64,000 nt of DNA from Morella rubra (GCA_003952965.2 CM025850.1:17718654-17782653); one strand, 5' to 3'; numbered from the stretch's first letter, positions 22,441 to 34,473 are shown. Numbers and translations: made by a program. Notes: generated by a model from the letters alone, not told the origin.

Positions 22441-23960
22441 CTGAATCCGAACCCAGATTAGAAAACCTTCTTACTCGACTGATAAATAGCTGCTTGTAGT
22501 ACCTTTCCTTTTCTATATTGTAGCTAGCTTGATCCTTGATGGATTTTCCAAGAAAAAGAATATGGAAATTGGAAGGTTTAGGGCATGTTCGGTTGTCACT
22601 TTTTTTTAGGATTTGCATCCTATTTTTATATTTACAATCTAAACATCACAAAACATACGTATTCTAATACAACACTTTATTATTATTTTTGCATACATCA
22701 ATTTCTTGTAACAACTTCTGTGTGCATGTCAATACAACTTTAACATCACCTAAATATTCATAATTTTATCAGAATTCTACAAATTTCTACTAAACGGACA
22801 GCATTCTTAGTAATAAAAGTTACCATTAAAAAAGTGGATATCGTGTGTAATTAATTAGTTTTTGGATGCGGAGATTTGTCTCTTCTTTTTTCGCTTTCGG
22901 CATCTTGTGGATGGGGTGGTCACTAGTAAAATTCTTAGCTTCTTAATTGGAAACTTCGTTAGTACCAAAGTAGTTTAATTCGAATCCCCTTTCAATAATT
23001 GCCAGCTATGACATTTGGTTGAATATGGAAAGAATGCTCCGAGCCCTGATAGCTCAATTGTTCGGAGGGAGGACTTCCATTTCTGTTGAACTTATTCTAC
23101 TCTTGTGAGCAAATTCTTTACTTAAATGATACTTGGAGTCCATTCAAGCATTCAAGGTTAATCGTTAGGCTTTCAGCTCGGCCAGAATGCTTTTCAGCTT
23201 AGCCAAATCTGTTAGAGCTTAATGTGCGCACAAATATAGATTATAACAGATTTTTTCTTGTTACTTAGAAAATATATATATATCATGATGACATTATATT
23301 GCTTCATCATTTGATTCTTTTAAGTTCTGTAGATTTAGAATTCAAATTTCCACAGTCACTTGGGGCAATACTATTATTTGGACGGTGTCTTCTATTTTGT
23401 ATAAGTAAATTTCTCCTTGCTCAAGAAAAACTGATAACCACTTGTGTTTTCTTTCTTCTTCGCGAACAATTAGTTTTTATAATTTGTGGGCGAGACATGG
23501 GGTTAGTGTTTTTTTCTGAGCCAATAAAGAAATTGTAGTATAGTGGGGGAAAGTACAAAAGCTTGCTTAGATAAGATAGGGGTAAAGAAGATATTCAAAT
23601 AACACTATCCACACAGGCACGCCCATCAGTTTTCCTGATGATAAGTTGGATGTCGACAATCCGTTAACTCCAGACTTGAATCCTGCAATAACCATCAACA
23701 AATGTAAGCAAATATATAGAGTTTGATGGCCAGACGATATTTGCTCACCAATTTCTAAAAAGCAAGTGAGAAACCTTTGAAAGAGCAGGGGGAAAGCCGC
23801 TCCACCGTCAGAAACACACAAAAGCAAGCCTTTATATGACAGAGCAGCGGACAAGCCGAAAGTTTGACGCGCACGATAGACGTTTGTGATAATGTTTCCC
23901 ATGAAATAAGAAAGGAATAGCAGTCCACGAAATGACATCTTACTCCCGGGAAATTGAACA
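22441..23960. other. Intergenic; possible MITE relic at 22575-22815
   Basis: No gene is supported. 22575-22815 begins GGGCATGTTCGGTTGTCAC and its far side has ACTAAACGGACAGCATTC, an imperfect inverted pair. It shares AATATTTAGGTGATGTTAA (in reverse) with 60213-60235, so it may be a small repeated element. Confidence 0.4.
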
Positions 23961-24479
23961 TAAACCAGAACATGTAATATGGGCCATTGAAAGATTCGTT
24001 GCTTAACCGTGTTGTGAAGAATAAAGGCAGTACAATTATTTGATGTCACTGATTGCCCCTCTCTCTCTCTCTCTAGAATATTCCAAAGTGAAAGGAAGTT
24101 TTGATTTCAATGTCAAATGTATCCAGTACTAGTAAGCGAAACTCAAACGGCCATAATCTGGTATAGAGCTATTCCACCTAATCTAATGATGTGATTCACA
24201 AGGAACCGATCTAAAAAGTCTGCAACTCAACATTTATGGTCTCTACCCATCCTTCAAGGCAGACCTCCGTCTATCACTCCTCAAGTGTTTATATTTCCAG
24301 CTGACGCAAGAAAAATAGCAAATAGCAAATGGCAGAAAGATAAGACAGATTGATACAAACAGATATTTCAGATTTTAACTGAACTAAGTAGTCAACAAAT
24401 CAACCCAATACAACATTTGACTCAGGCTAAGGAAAGAAGGCCAAGAACACAGCAGTATGGGTGACGCTTAAACTCCCTC

Positions 24480-26105
24480 CTATGTCTTACTTGGAGAAGT
24501 TGGGATGCTCTGCTCATTCCAAAAGAAATTATCTGGATCAACTGCACTCTTAATCTTCACCAGCCTGTTAAAGTTGTCATTGAAGTACTTGACCCCATAA
24601 ACCTCTCCATCCTGATAACTATTCTTATCATTCTGGTTGGTTCCAATGTCAAGGTCCCTATAGTTCAGATATGCACTTCTTGGGTTTTTGGAAACAAATG
24701 GAGTCATGTAACTGTACAGCCTCCTTATCTGAGCTGTGTAGTTCCGATCTGCCTCAATTCCTTCGTCTTCCCAGTTCACAGAGTACTGAATTTTAAATAG
24801 GTTTCCTGCACGGTGTGGAAATGGCGTGGCAGAAGCCGCAATTTTACTCATTTGTCCGCCATACGGGTTGAAAACCAGTCCTGTTTTTCCAAGCTCAATC
24901 ATCCTCTTCCATAGCCATTCCAAGCTATCTTTGGATATGGGGGTTTGCACATAATCCGACTTCCTCTTTAGGAAATTGGCTGAGTCGGGATTTCGGTCGA
25001 GCAGGACATCTGGAGACGTCCCGTTATCGTAATTAGCCCACCAAACGACAGATCCAATCCAACTCATTTCCATAACATTTTCCTTCTTCAAACCTACTTC
25101 AGGAAACTCCTTGGCCAACAATGTGACAAGATCGTCTGCTTTGCCGAGAAATAATGCCACAATTGAGGCTCTTATTGTCTTCTCCCCCTTCTTCACTTTG
25201 GAACTCACGGGTTGTATGAGCATCCTCATGAAGAGGTTGTCATCTGTGGTGGGAGCAACCTGCTGCCATTTGTAAACAAAGTCCGTCGCATTCTCTTCCA
25301 AGGTCCTTTCGACCCGGAAAACTGTTACCGTTTCCGGAACAGAAACCAAATTGATCTTGTATGAAAGAATCACTCCAAAGCTTGCTCCTCCTCCTCCTCT
25401 AATTGCCCAAAAAAGGTCTTCTCCCATTGACTCCTTATCGAGAACTCTACCATCAGCGTTGACTATCTTCGCGTCGATAAGATGATCCACTGACAGACCA
25501 TATTTACGCAACATGTTACCGTATCCTCCACCGCTCACGTGGCCGCCAGCGCCAACCGTGGGACAAATACCGGCCGGGAAGCCGTGTACTTTGCTCTTTT
25601 CCCAAATTCTATAGTAAAGCTCTCCGAGTGTGGCCCCCGCTCCTACCCAGGCAGTTTGTTCCTCGATGTCGACAGAGATGGATCGGAGATTGAACATGTC
25701 TAGGATGATAAATGGCACATCAGAGATGTAAGAGATGCCCTCGTAGTCATGGCCGCCGCTTCGAATTTTGAGTTGAATGCCAATGTCTTTGGAGCAAATC
25801 ACGGCGGCCTGGACATGGGATTCTTGCGTTGGGGTAACAATGATCGAGGGTTTTGGTGTAGAGGAGGTGTTGAACCTGGAGTTTCTAATGTAGGCGCGCA
25901 GCACAGATGGGTAGGAAGCATTGTTTTGAGCATAGACTATTCCGGAGACTTGATCGGGTTGTTTCGTCTGGTTTGAGAGGCATTGCAGAAAGGTCTCATA
26001 AACTGAATCTGTGTCTGCCCAGGAGGCAGAGACCTGGAGTAGGACAAGAAATAGATGAATCACAACAGGCACAAAAAGATAAGCCGAAGAGCGTGATTTT
26101 CTCAT
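24480..26105 (-). CDS. BBE-like FAD-linked oxidase, copy 2 (intact)
   Basis: Single-exon gene of 541 residues from ATG 26105. The signal peptide is hydrophobic up to about residue 30 (FLVLLQVSASWA). Flavin anchors are His119 (RSGGHDYEG) and Cys181 (GICPTVGAGGH), and the oxygen-gate position is Val184. Active-site residues Tyr121, Tyr195, Lys438/Gln440 (KIQ) and Tyr482 (NYRDLD) are all present. The C-terminal motif reads FFWNEQSIP, with Trp where the other copies have Arg or Tyr. It is closely related to copy 1 along the whole length. Its 3' end and flank were duplicated to 9650-10491. The product should be a secreted flavoprotein oxidase, substrate unknown. Confidence 0.95.
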   Translation of the reverse strand: MRKSRSSAYLFVPVVIHLFLVLLQVSASWADTDSVYETFLQCLSNQTKQPDQVSGIVYAQNNASYPSVLRAYIRNSRFNTSSTPKPSIIVTPTQESHVQAAVICSKDIGIQLKIRSGGHDYEGISYISDVPFIILDMFNLRSISVDIEEQTAWVGAGATLGELYYRIWEKSKVHGFPAGICPTVGAGGHVSGGGYGNMLRKYGLSVDHLIDAKIVNADGRVLDKESMGEDLFWAIRGGGGASFGVILSYKINLVSVPETVTVFRVERTLEENATDFVYKWQQVAPTTDDNLFMRMLIQPVSSKVKKGEKTIRASIVALFLGKADDLVTLLAKEFPEVGLKKENVMEMSWIGSVVWWANYDNGTSPDVLLDRNPDSANFLKRKSDYVQTPISKDSLEWLWKRMIELGKTGLVFNPYGGQMSKIAASATPFPHRAGNLFKIQYSVNWEDEGIEADRNYTAQIRRLYSYMTPFVSKNPRSAYLNYRDLDIGTNQNDKNSYQDGEVYGVKYFNDNFNRLVKIKSAVDPDNFFWNEQSIPTSPSKT

Positions 26106-26166
26106 GTTATTTTGTCTCTACTTCCTAAAAAAAAATTGAGCTATTTGTTTTGGGTTTGAGATGCAG

Positions 26167-26174
26167 GCTTTATA
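26167..26174 (-). promoter_or_regulatory. TATA box of BBE-like copy 2
   Basis: TATAAAGC on the minus strand, about 62 bp upstream of ATG 26105. It predicts a short 5' UTR of roughly 30-35 nt. Confidence 0.55.
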
Positions 26175-26977
26175 GGCAATACAGACGAGACTGGTTTGGC
26201 CTGATTGATGTGTTGATAACCAAGGAAGATGCAGTTTTTCTTCCCTCTTGAAAGAGCCAAAATATTTGACTTGAAAATTCGTTGTTATTCTGCGGTCAGA
26301 GGAAAACGGAACGGTATTCTTTGGTTTAACCGGTTGGAGAGTCAGCACTAGTCATTTTCTATACTTTTCCCAATAGTTTAGTTGGGGACGACTTCATTTT
26401 TGTGTAATGATCTTGGTGCACTCCACCTGATCGAGAGATTGCAATGGTGGTCAACTGTTTGCGTAAGTTGTAGAATGGTCTTCATCTCACAGGATTGGCT
26501 CCGGGATAACTAGTAGGTTTTTTGGTAAAATCACTAGCCGACATTGGGGAGGTGGTTGGAGAACGTCTTGGTCCCGTGACTCAATGTTTTGTACGTATAT
26601 GGTAGTCTCGGAAGACCACCGGAATGACAGTATTGCCCTGCACATTGATTTTTTCTTTTGCCGCACGCCGTTTTGCCCACCACTGTCAAGTTACGGGAAC
26701 GTCAGATTTTTTTTCAGGAATTAATTTTCAGTTTTTAAAAATTTTAAGACGTAAAATTGTTTCAAAATTTTTAACTTTTTCTTTTGTCTTCACACTAATA
26801 AATAAGAAGCCCACAAGAATTTTCTTTATTTTTTTATTTAATTTAAAATTTTAAATAATAATAATAAATTTCAAAAACAAATTGTCTTTTAAATTATATT
26901 TTTTTCATTACAATAAATATAAAAAACTTATGTCCTTCCAGTCCTCTTTTTTATCACAATAAATAAAAAAAATTTAC

Positions 26978-27238
26978 TCAAATTATTTTTCTCTCAATTT
27001 GTTAACAGGCTCTCATGACTAGGAGTGCTCATTTTCACCGGCGGTGGTGGTTTTAACCGCTAAAACCGCTACCGGTACCGTAACCGGCAAGAGTAGTTAT
27101 TGTGCCTTAGCGGTACGGTATTAAATATGTAATTCCGTCAATTGCAATGACGGTTTTCGCCAAATCGTCACCTACACTACCGTTAACCCCTTAGTCAAAT
27201 TATTTTTCTCTTAATTTGTTAACAAGCTCTCGTGACAC
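26978..27238. repeat. Direct repeats flanking a hAT-terminus-like segment
   Basis: AAATTATTTTTCTCT plus AATTTGTTAACA and GCTCTC occur at 26978-27019 and again at 27197-27238. The segment between starts TAGGAGTGCTCATTTTCACC and is rich in ACCGG/CGGT, like the end of a plant hAT element. This looks like a duplication associated with a truncated insertion. Confidence 0.5.
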
Positions 27239-28021
27239 ATAACACTCTAAACTTTTTCAACCATCTGAAACGTACTTCAATTTTTTTTTTTTTAATCTCA
27301 ATAGTCGTCTTGCCCTCCTCTAACCCTATTGTACCATCAACGGGTGTTATTCAAAGTTTTCTCCTTTTCCCTTTCCCGGTTGCAAACTCAATGGGTCAAA
27401 ATAAATATTAATTTAGTGACACAGGTGATATAGACATTGATATTTCTAATCCGATAAAAGTTTTCGTGTCATGATATAATAATGATGGATACATGAAGGC
27501 CACAGTCAACTGTCAACTTAAAACTGTTCAACAGGCATATGTACCACCACCCCGAAGGAAATGCAAAAGTTTCTACGTATGACAAAGACTGGTCATAAGT
27601 ACAGTCTTTTATTGAAAAGTGTTAAAGTTTGTATGAAAATTTTAAAATTTTATTATTTAATTTTTTTTTAAAACTTTCTAAAAAATTTCCTCTTAACCCA
27701 ATCACCGTAGCGTTATAAGACTAGCACAGCCCGAAACTTAACATGGGCACCCAAATGCCATGTCATTTCTTTACTAGTAATAAGAAATGGTAGAGTATCT
27801 GATCTATTAATATACAATAGTATTGTTCATTAACTTTTATTGTTTTTGAACTTTATTATAAAAAAATAACTACACAGAAATACTAAGTAGACAGAAAAGC
27901 AGGACATTGTTTTGGTGAGAAAGAAAGTACGAGGTGCAGATTTATATGAGTAGGAAGAGTAAGCAATGACGCATCATAGATTCTGTTCGATGTTAGGCTT
28001 GTTTTTTTCCCCGTCCTCCAC

Positions 28022-28072
28022 GGCAGTGCACGTTAGATTGTCGAAGTCGCCTACAGTTGACAATTAGTTAGC
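28022..28072. promoter_or_regulatory. Conserved motif shared with the promoter region of BBE-like copy 4
   Basis: GGCAGTGCACGTTAGATTG followed by TCGAAGTC and TTGACA. The same string occurs twice in tandem at 34474-34637, upstream of BBE-like copy 4. Here it lies about 1.9 kb upstream of BBE-like copy 2. It includes ACGTG-like and TTGAC (W-box core) words. A regulatory role is inference; it may equally be a repeat relic. Confidence 0.35.
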
Positions 28073-29036
28073 GTAGCAACCACTTTGAACTAACATGTGC
28101 ATGCTTTGAATAGCTAGTGGCGTTTGTTTGCATAATTTTTTGTGGGTCTAAAATTTTCACCACACTAAATATATTTCACAAATTTTAATAAACTTCATAG
28201 TTTTATATATATTTTTTTTTCACAAATTTTAATAAATTTTAACATTTAAATAATTTCTAAAATTTTAAAAATAATTCTCAAAATCTCGGTAACCAAACAA
28301 CACCTATAGTCAACTTTTTGAGCATCTAGATTTACGGCTCTGGGGGCCACCCTATGGAAGAGTATTGCCTAAAGACAACGATTTGACCCAGTCAAGATGT
28401 TGGAACCTACGCTCCCGCCACGTCGCCACGATTTGTGATAGGCCTTGTTCTTAAAAATAAAAATTAGAGATAGTGTAGATTTTTTGAGATAGATACCTTC
28501 CTATAATTGTTTGTAAATTTTTATTCCGTCGAGGGGTAAATTGAATATTTTTGTGTTTTGTTTTAATGTTTCTGTATTTGTAGAGCTCCAATTTTCTCCA
28601 GTAACAGTAAAAGTATATATATCTTATGCTTATGTCTTTTCTAATTTAATCATTAATTAGGAGATGATCTCAAATAAAAATGATAAAAAAAAAAAAAAAA
28701 AACATCTGACAATTTTTAATTTCCAAGATTTTGTTGAATTTCTGCAAGATGAAGACTGAGCTGAATTTTAACCAGAAAATATCTAAAACCAACAGACCTA
28801 ATAGAGCTTCAGAGGACCAAAGTAAGATAACACAAAAGCCATAGGAATATTAATCCTTGTGGGTTAGAAATTGTTGTACAATTCAATTGGGTTACAATAT
28901 ATTCAGATGTTTGAAATACTAAAAGAAAGATTAATGTGCATTTTCAATTTGAGATTTGGGTGAATAATTTTGATCATGCTAAAATACTTGCACAATCTTT
29001 TTCCAGCATTGCTTTCGAGGCACAGTAGTTGTGTAC

Positions 29037-30687
29037 TCAACCCTTTAACAGCCTACTGGGCTCCCTCGCGTTCAAAGCGGGCTCTACTTTGCCATTTGTC
29101 CAAGCTGCAAGAGATGGGATACTTTGCTCGTATCTAAAGAAGTTATCTGGATCTACCAGAGTCTTTATTTCCACCAACCGATCGAAATTTCCCTTGAAGT
29201 ACTTAGTCCCCCACACGCTAGCTTCTGAGAAGGTTGCATTTCCGACGCCATTGATACCCAAATCAACATCTCTGTAGTTCAGATATGAACCCCTCGGTGA
29301 CATTGAGACATGAGGTGTCATGTACTCATATGGTGTTCTTATCCGATCCAAGTTCTGATTTGAAGCCTCCGAACCTTCCTCTTTCCAATTTACAGAATAT
29401 TGGATTTTGTATATGTTCCCTGCTCTGTGTGGAAATGGCGTTTCAAACTCCGGAATCTCACCCATTTTTCCACCATAAGGATTGAATGTTAGTACTGGCT
29501 TCTGGAGTTCCATCATTTTCTTCCATATGCCTTCAAGACCCATCTTTGAAATTGGGTTTTGGACATAGTCTGATTTCTTCTTCAAGAACTTCTCTGATTC
29601 TGGTTGTCGGTCAAGCAGAACATCCAGCGATGTTCCATTTGGATAATTAGACCAGTAGAGCACCGATTCAATCCAGCTTATCTCAATGCAGTCCTGGCTT
29701 TGCAGACCCAATTCAGGGAAACTTTGGTCCATTAAGGCGATGAGATCATTTGCTTTTCCAAGAAAAGAGCGACGAATTTAGCCTTTATTGTCCGATGGCT
29801 CTTTCTATTACTGGTAGCACAACAATTCTGATAAAAAGATCTTCATGAATCTTATCTGCAACATATTGCCATTGATGAACGATGTCGGTAGCACCTTGTT
29901 CTATGGTTTTCTCAACTCTAAAGACCGTGACAATTTCCGGGACTGCAACTAACATGATTTTCCAAGAAAGTATAACTCCAAAGCTTGCTCCACCTCCCCC
30001 TCTAATTGCCCAGAAAAGATCTTCTCCCATCGATGCTCTATCCAAAACTCTACCACTAACATCAACGACCTGTGCATCAATGATATTGTCTACGGATAGG
30101 CCGTACTTCCTCATCATGTTGCCATATCCACCTCCGCTAAGATGGCCTCCAACACCTACTGTGGGGCAAACCCCCGCCGGGAAGCCATGGATTTTGCTCT
30201 TCTCAGCTATTCTATAGTAGAGCTCGCCGAGTGTTGCCCCAGATTCAACCCAAGCTGTTTGATCATCGATATTGACACTTATGGATCTCAGATTGAACAT
30301 GTCAAGGAGGATGAAGGGGGCGGCTGATACATATGAAAGGCCATCATAGTCGTGGCCGCCACTACGGATCCTGATTTCAAGCTCATGGATTTTAGAACAG
30401 ATTACTGATGCTTGGAGGTGAGAAACATGGGTGGGTGCTATAATGAACGATGGTTTTGGGGTTGTGGGCGACATGAATCTGAGGTTTCTTATGTAGGAGT
30501 GCAAGACAGTGGTGTATGAAGAGTTGTTGGGGAAGTAGGTGACTGAAGAGATCGATTGGGAGGATTGAGAATGGTCTGAAAGACATTGGACCAAGCTCTC
30601 TGGAATTACATCTGAAGCTGCCATTGAAACATGGAGCAGAAAAAGTGTGGAAATTGCCACAATTGCTGAGCTCGTAGTTGTACTCAT
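29037..30687 (-). pseudogene. BBE-like oxidase, copy 3 (two frameshifts)
   Basis: Open from ATG 30687 for 300 codons with a signal peptide (STLFLLHVSMA), His112 (GGHDYDG), Cys174 (GVCPTVGVGGH) and Val177. The frame then hits a stop just after VIERAIGQ near 29785. Homology resumes in another frame and again in a third within about 45 bp, and continues from about 29732 to the stop at 29037. It includes KIQYSVNW, NYRDVDLG and FFRYEQSIP. Two single-base deletions explain the pattern. The C-terminus runs about 25 residues past the family's usual end. No other damage was seen, so the loss is recent, or the base calls deserve checking. Confidence 0.9.
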
Positions 30688-30749
30688 AACGAGTTCCGAT
30701 CATCTCCAGTTATTATTGATTTCCAGCAGTTTTCTTTATGGCCGATGAT

Positions 30750-32175
30750 TTCCTTTCATTGAGCCCTCCAAATTGCCTTAAAGGGAAAGAAAAGACTAGG
30801 AAGGTTCTCCTTTCCATGTCAGGATGAGCTGTGATCATTGATGAGGGAGGTCAAGGCTCTGACGCATCTTAATGCAATTTAGGAGTTCGAGGCTCTTGTT
30901 AAGCCAAGGTGCACACGTGATGAGGGCGTACTACCCTTTTTCATTACTCTATGTGGGCCTCGAGCCCATTAGGATTGTTGCTGGGTATTGGAACTTTTGG
31001 ATTGTTATGCACCTGCACCGCTTGTGATTTCACTCCTTTGCACTGAGGGTGATACAAAAACTATTAGTATGTTTAGTTTTTTTAAAATAATTTTTTATGT
31101 TTATATTTTTTAAAGTAATATAGATTCCGGTAAGTTGTAAAATTTTAAAAATTATAAAATTTTAAAAAAATTATTAAAATTGATGTAAAAGTGATTGTGA
31201 TAAATTTTTGAAAACGTTTAGAAAGTAATCCAAACATAATCATTGCATTTAGCAGGCAAGGAGAAAAATATGTTTAGGCATAAACTTTGAGTCCAAATTA
31301 TTGTACGAAAGACCTAGTCAAAACCTTGAATTAAGGCTTATCAAAAGGAGCATATATATATATATGTATATAATTTGTGCGATACCAGATCTCTAAATAA
31401 TATATGACAGGCTATATAATATTCTTTAGCTAGTCTGGAATTTTATCAAGAAATTTGAAAAATTAATATACTTTCAGGACTATTCCCTTTCAAAACAGGT
31501 GACAGGAAGTTTTTCTTGGATTTTTTTTTTTGAAAAAAAAATAAATACCGAAAGACATACAAGGATAGATACATAGGGTAGGAAATACAAAGAAATCCTA
31601 GTGATGAATGCAACCTCAAAAGCTGCTGAGTCAAACTAGCGGGGACCCAACAAGCGGTGGCAAGGTACAAATGGCCGCGACTATCGAGACCAACTAGTGC
31701 AGCTCTGCTAATAGAGAATAATGTCAACAGTCACGACAAACCGATTTTTCTAGGATTCGGACTCACAAATGTGAAGATTGTTCACAGAAGAAAAGGAAAG
31801 GAAGACGGATTCGTATTATATTTGAGACAAAGGCAAAAGGGCCAAACTGGTATGAAAGCGACTTTACCCTGGCCGGGCGGGGTCGATAACGAAAAGATCG
31901 GTTTTCGTGTGGCTGCAAGTTGTTCACGGTACCCTTCTGGATGACATGACCAATTTAACCACGAGCTTGGCTCATCTCCCTTCCCCAATACCGAAACGGT
32001 AGTTGGTGTAATTTATTAACACATCTAACATCTTAATGTATTAATTCCATATCTGATATCACCATCAAAAGCTTAAACAACATCTACGTCTTTATTTTTA
32101 AACATACGCATCTTTGAACATACATACGAATGTTTTTTTTTTTTTGGTTTCTCCCCACATACTAACTATTGTTCA
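30750..32175. other. Intergenic between BBE-like copies 3 and 4
   Basis: No gene is supported. 31510-31720, read on the minus strand, ends in an A-rich tail preceded by T-rich sequence. It could be the 3' end of a retroposed LINE-like sequence, but no coding part confirms it. 31065-31250 is AT-rich with imperfect inverted symmetry. Confidence 0.35.
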
Positions 32176-33834
32176 TTAAATTTCAGGGTAATCAAATACT
32201 GACGTTGTACTTAAAGCAATGAAATCCCTAGCTGGACAACAGTCTACGTCGACCATATGGCCATACGGCAGCGTAGGGATGCTTTGTTCATTCCTGAAAA
32301 AGTTATCAGGATCAACCTTAGTTTTAATCTTTACCAACCTGTTGAAGTTACCCTTGAAATACTTCATCCCGTAATCTCTTCCTTCCGAGTAGCTATTGTT
32401 GCCGTGATGGTTGATTCCCAAGTCAAGATCGTTGTAGTTGAAATATGCATCCCTTGGGTTCTTGGACACAAATGGAGTCATGTATCTGTAGAGCCTTCTA
32501 GTTAAATTTAGATAGTAATCCGTCATCTCCTTCCCTGTCTCGTTCCAGTTCGCTGCGTACTGAATTTTGGCCAGGTTCCCAGCTCGATGTGGGAAAGGAG
32601 AATCCTCAGCGGGAATCTCACTCATTCTTCCGCCGTAGGGATTGAACGTTAGAACCACGTACTGCAGCTGAATTAATCTCTTCCAAATCGTCTGCAAATC
32701 GTCCCTTGAAATTGGCTTCTTCAGGTAGTCTGATTTCCTCTTACCGTGGGTCAGAGTTTGAGGTGCTCGACTGAGCAAAACATCGTTTGGCGTCCCAAGG
32801 GGGAAGTAATATGTCCAGAAAAAGACAGATTGAACCCAACTCGTTTCGTTGCAATCAGTTTTTTGCAAACCCAGTTCTGGGAAGCTCTTGTTCATGACCG
32901 AGAGAAGTCTTTCAGAGTCTCCAAGGAACAATGCATAGAATGTAGCCCTTCCAGTCTTCTCCCCTTCAATTCCATTTACCACGTCCAGGATGAGCCTAAT
33001 GAACAGATCTTTATCCAGCTTATCTGCAACATGTTGCCACCGGTACACAATGTCTGTGGCATTCTGTTCCAAGGTCTTCTCAACCTTGAAAACAGTCACT
33101 ACCTCCGGAACACGAACAAGTCTGATCTTGTACGAAACAACCACTCCAAAGCTAGCTCCTCCACCGCCTCTAATGGCCCAAAACAGGTCTTCTCCCATGG
33201 ATTTTCTATCAAGCAGTCTGCCATTAACATCGACCAGTTGCGCATCAATAATGTTATCCACCGAGAGGCCATACTTCCTCATCATATTGCCATATCCACC
33301 TCCGCTGAAATGCCCTCCCACACCAACAGTGGGACAAACACCAGCAGGGAAGCCATGAGTTTTACTTCTGTTGGCGATTCTAAAGTAAAGTTCGCCAAGA
33401 GTTGCCCCAGCCTGGACCCAAGCGGTCTCACTTTTCATGTCAATGTGAATGGAACGGAGATTGAACATGTCAAGGATAAAGAACGGGACATCGGACACGT
33501 AAGACAAACCCTCAAAGTCATGGCCTCCACTTCGGATTTTCATTTGCAGGTTATGCTTTTGAGCACATATTACAGCAGCTTGAATATGGGACTTGTGCAA
33601 AGCCGTCACAATGAGAAAAGGTCTAGGGGTTGTGGGCGTGTTGAATCGAAGGTTACGGATGTGGGATTGCAAAACAGAAGAGTAGGAGGAATTGTGTGGA
33701 GTATATATTGCTGCAGAGATAGGGTGAGAGGGTTGAGAATGTTTCCAAAGACAGTCAAAAAGTAGCCCAGAAGCTGATGATCCCGTAGTTTGCCATGGGA
33801 TTGTGAGCAGGAGAATTGAGAGCAGTGAGAGCAT
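32176..33834 (-). CDS. BBE-like FAD-linked oxidase, copy 4 (intact, altered active site)
   Basis: Single-exon gene of 552 residues from ATG 33834. The frame extends upstream to 33927, but there is no ATG there and a TATA box lies inside that extension. The signal peptide is MLSLLSILLLTIPWQTTGS. His105 and Cys167 are kept as flavin anchors and Val170 is at the oxygen gate. Position 107 is Phe (GGHDFEG) where copies 1-3 have Tyr. The C-terminal active-site motif is NYNDLD (Tyr467) rather than NYRDLD. Lys423/Gln425 are present. The protein ends about 25 residues beyond FFRNEQSIPTLP, with a Cys-Cys pair. It is likely a functional secreted flavoprotein with a changed substrate pocket. Confidence 0.93.
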   Translation of the reverse strand: MLSLLSILLLTIPWQTTGSSASGLLFDCLWKHSQPSHPISAAIYTPHNSSYSSVLQSHIRNLRFNTPTTPRPFLIVTALHKSHIQAAVICAQKHNLQMKIRSGGHDFEGLSYVSDVPFFILDMFNLRSIHIDMKSETAWVQAGATLGELYFRIANRSKTHGFPAGVCPTVGVGGHFSGGGYGNMMRKYGLSVDNIIDAQLVDVNGRLLDRKSMGEDLFWAIRGGGGASFGVVVSYKIRLVRVPEVVTVFKVEKTLEQNATDIVYRWQHVADKLDKDLFIRLILDVVNGIEGEKTGRATFYALFLGDSERLLSVMNKSFPELGLQKTDCNETSWVQSVFFWTYYFPLGTPNDVLLSRAPQTLTHGKRKSDYLKKPISRDDLQTIWKRLIQLQYVVLTFNPYGGRMSEIPAEDSPFPHRAGNLAKIQYAANWNETGKEMTDYYLNLTRRLYRYMTPFVSKNPRDAYFNYNDLDLGINHHGNNSYSEGRDYGMKYFKGNFNRLVKIKTKVDPDNFFRNEQSIPTLPYGHMVDVDCCPARDFIALSTTSVFDYPEI

Positions 33835-33910
33835 TATTGTAGGCCTTACAACCGCCGTTGCTATATTGGATTGCTGTAAATGGGTTTGTCCCTGCAACCC
33901 CTGAGATAGT

Positions 33911-33918
33911 AATTTATA
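33911..33918 (-). promoter_or_regulatory. TATA box of BBE-like copy 4
   Basis: TATAAATT on the minus strand, 77-84 bp upstream of ATG 33834, giving an expected 5' UTR of about 45-50 nt. Because it overlaps the upstream open frame, it argues that translation starts at 33834. Confidence 0.6.
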
Positions 33919-34473
33919 GGACACCAAACTCGTTAAAGGGTAGAGAAGAATATCGCCCCTAAAGTATGGTGCAAATATAATTTTAGTCTCAAACTACTAA
34001 TTTTGACTTATTAACGTTAGAATTATTAAAATTTATTAATGCCTGTCATAGGATCGAACATATTGTGTTCCGTAGATTATTTTCTTTACATTCTGATGTA
34101 TTTTAATAATTTTAAAGTTAAATGCGATGAAAAATTATAATTCAAACTGCTTAGTAATACGTGGGTGATAATTAAAGTGAAGATTCTGATCCTTATAAGA
34201 GGCCCATCTATCAGCTAAATGGGTAGATACGAATCATTTCACTGGTTTTTGTAATCTAGCCTTAATTCCAAGTAGTCACTTGTGACGAACACCTGTGGGG
34301 CTTAGTTTTCAGCAATTAAATGATATGTTTCCCAAAAAAAAACATGATCCTTAACTTTGCCAATATTATAGAGAAATGAAAAAGTAACCAGAAAAAATTT
34401 GTGAGGCAAAGTTCTTGGCTGCAGATAGTATTTGGACGAAAGAGTCACCAACCACTCATAGTGAAAGTCCTCT

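Larger units (their letters stand above)
26350..29030. other. Intergenic upstream of BBE-like copy 2, repeat-rich
   Basis: No gene is supported. It contains the duplicated motif pair at 26978-27238, AT-rich runs at 26800-26950, an imperfect inverted pair of MITE type near 28120-28310 (GTTTGTTTGCAT versus GGTAACCAAACAACACC) and the shared promoter-type element at 28022-28072. Confidence 0.5.

Noticed and set aside
23567..24049. 160-codon minus-strand open frame downstream of BBE-like copy 2
   Set aside because: Its paralogous copy at 9640-9740 is not conserved as protein, it overlaps a microsatellite edge, and no domain is recognisable. It is 3' flank of the BBE-like gene.
32746..33765. 339-codon plus-strand open frame
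   Set aside because: Lies entirely antisense within BBE-like copy 4, whose minus-strand product is full length with all family motifs.
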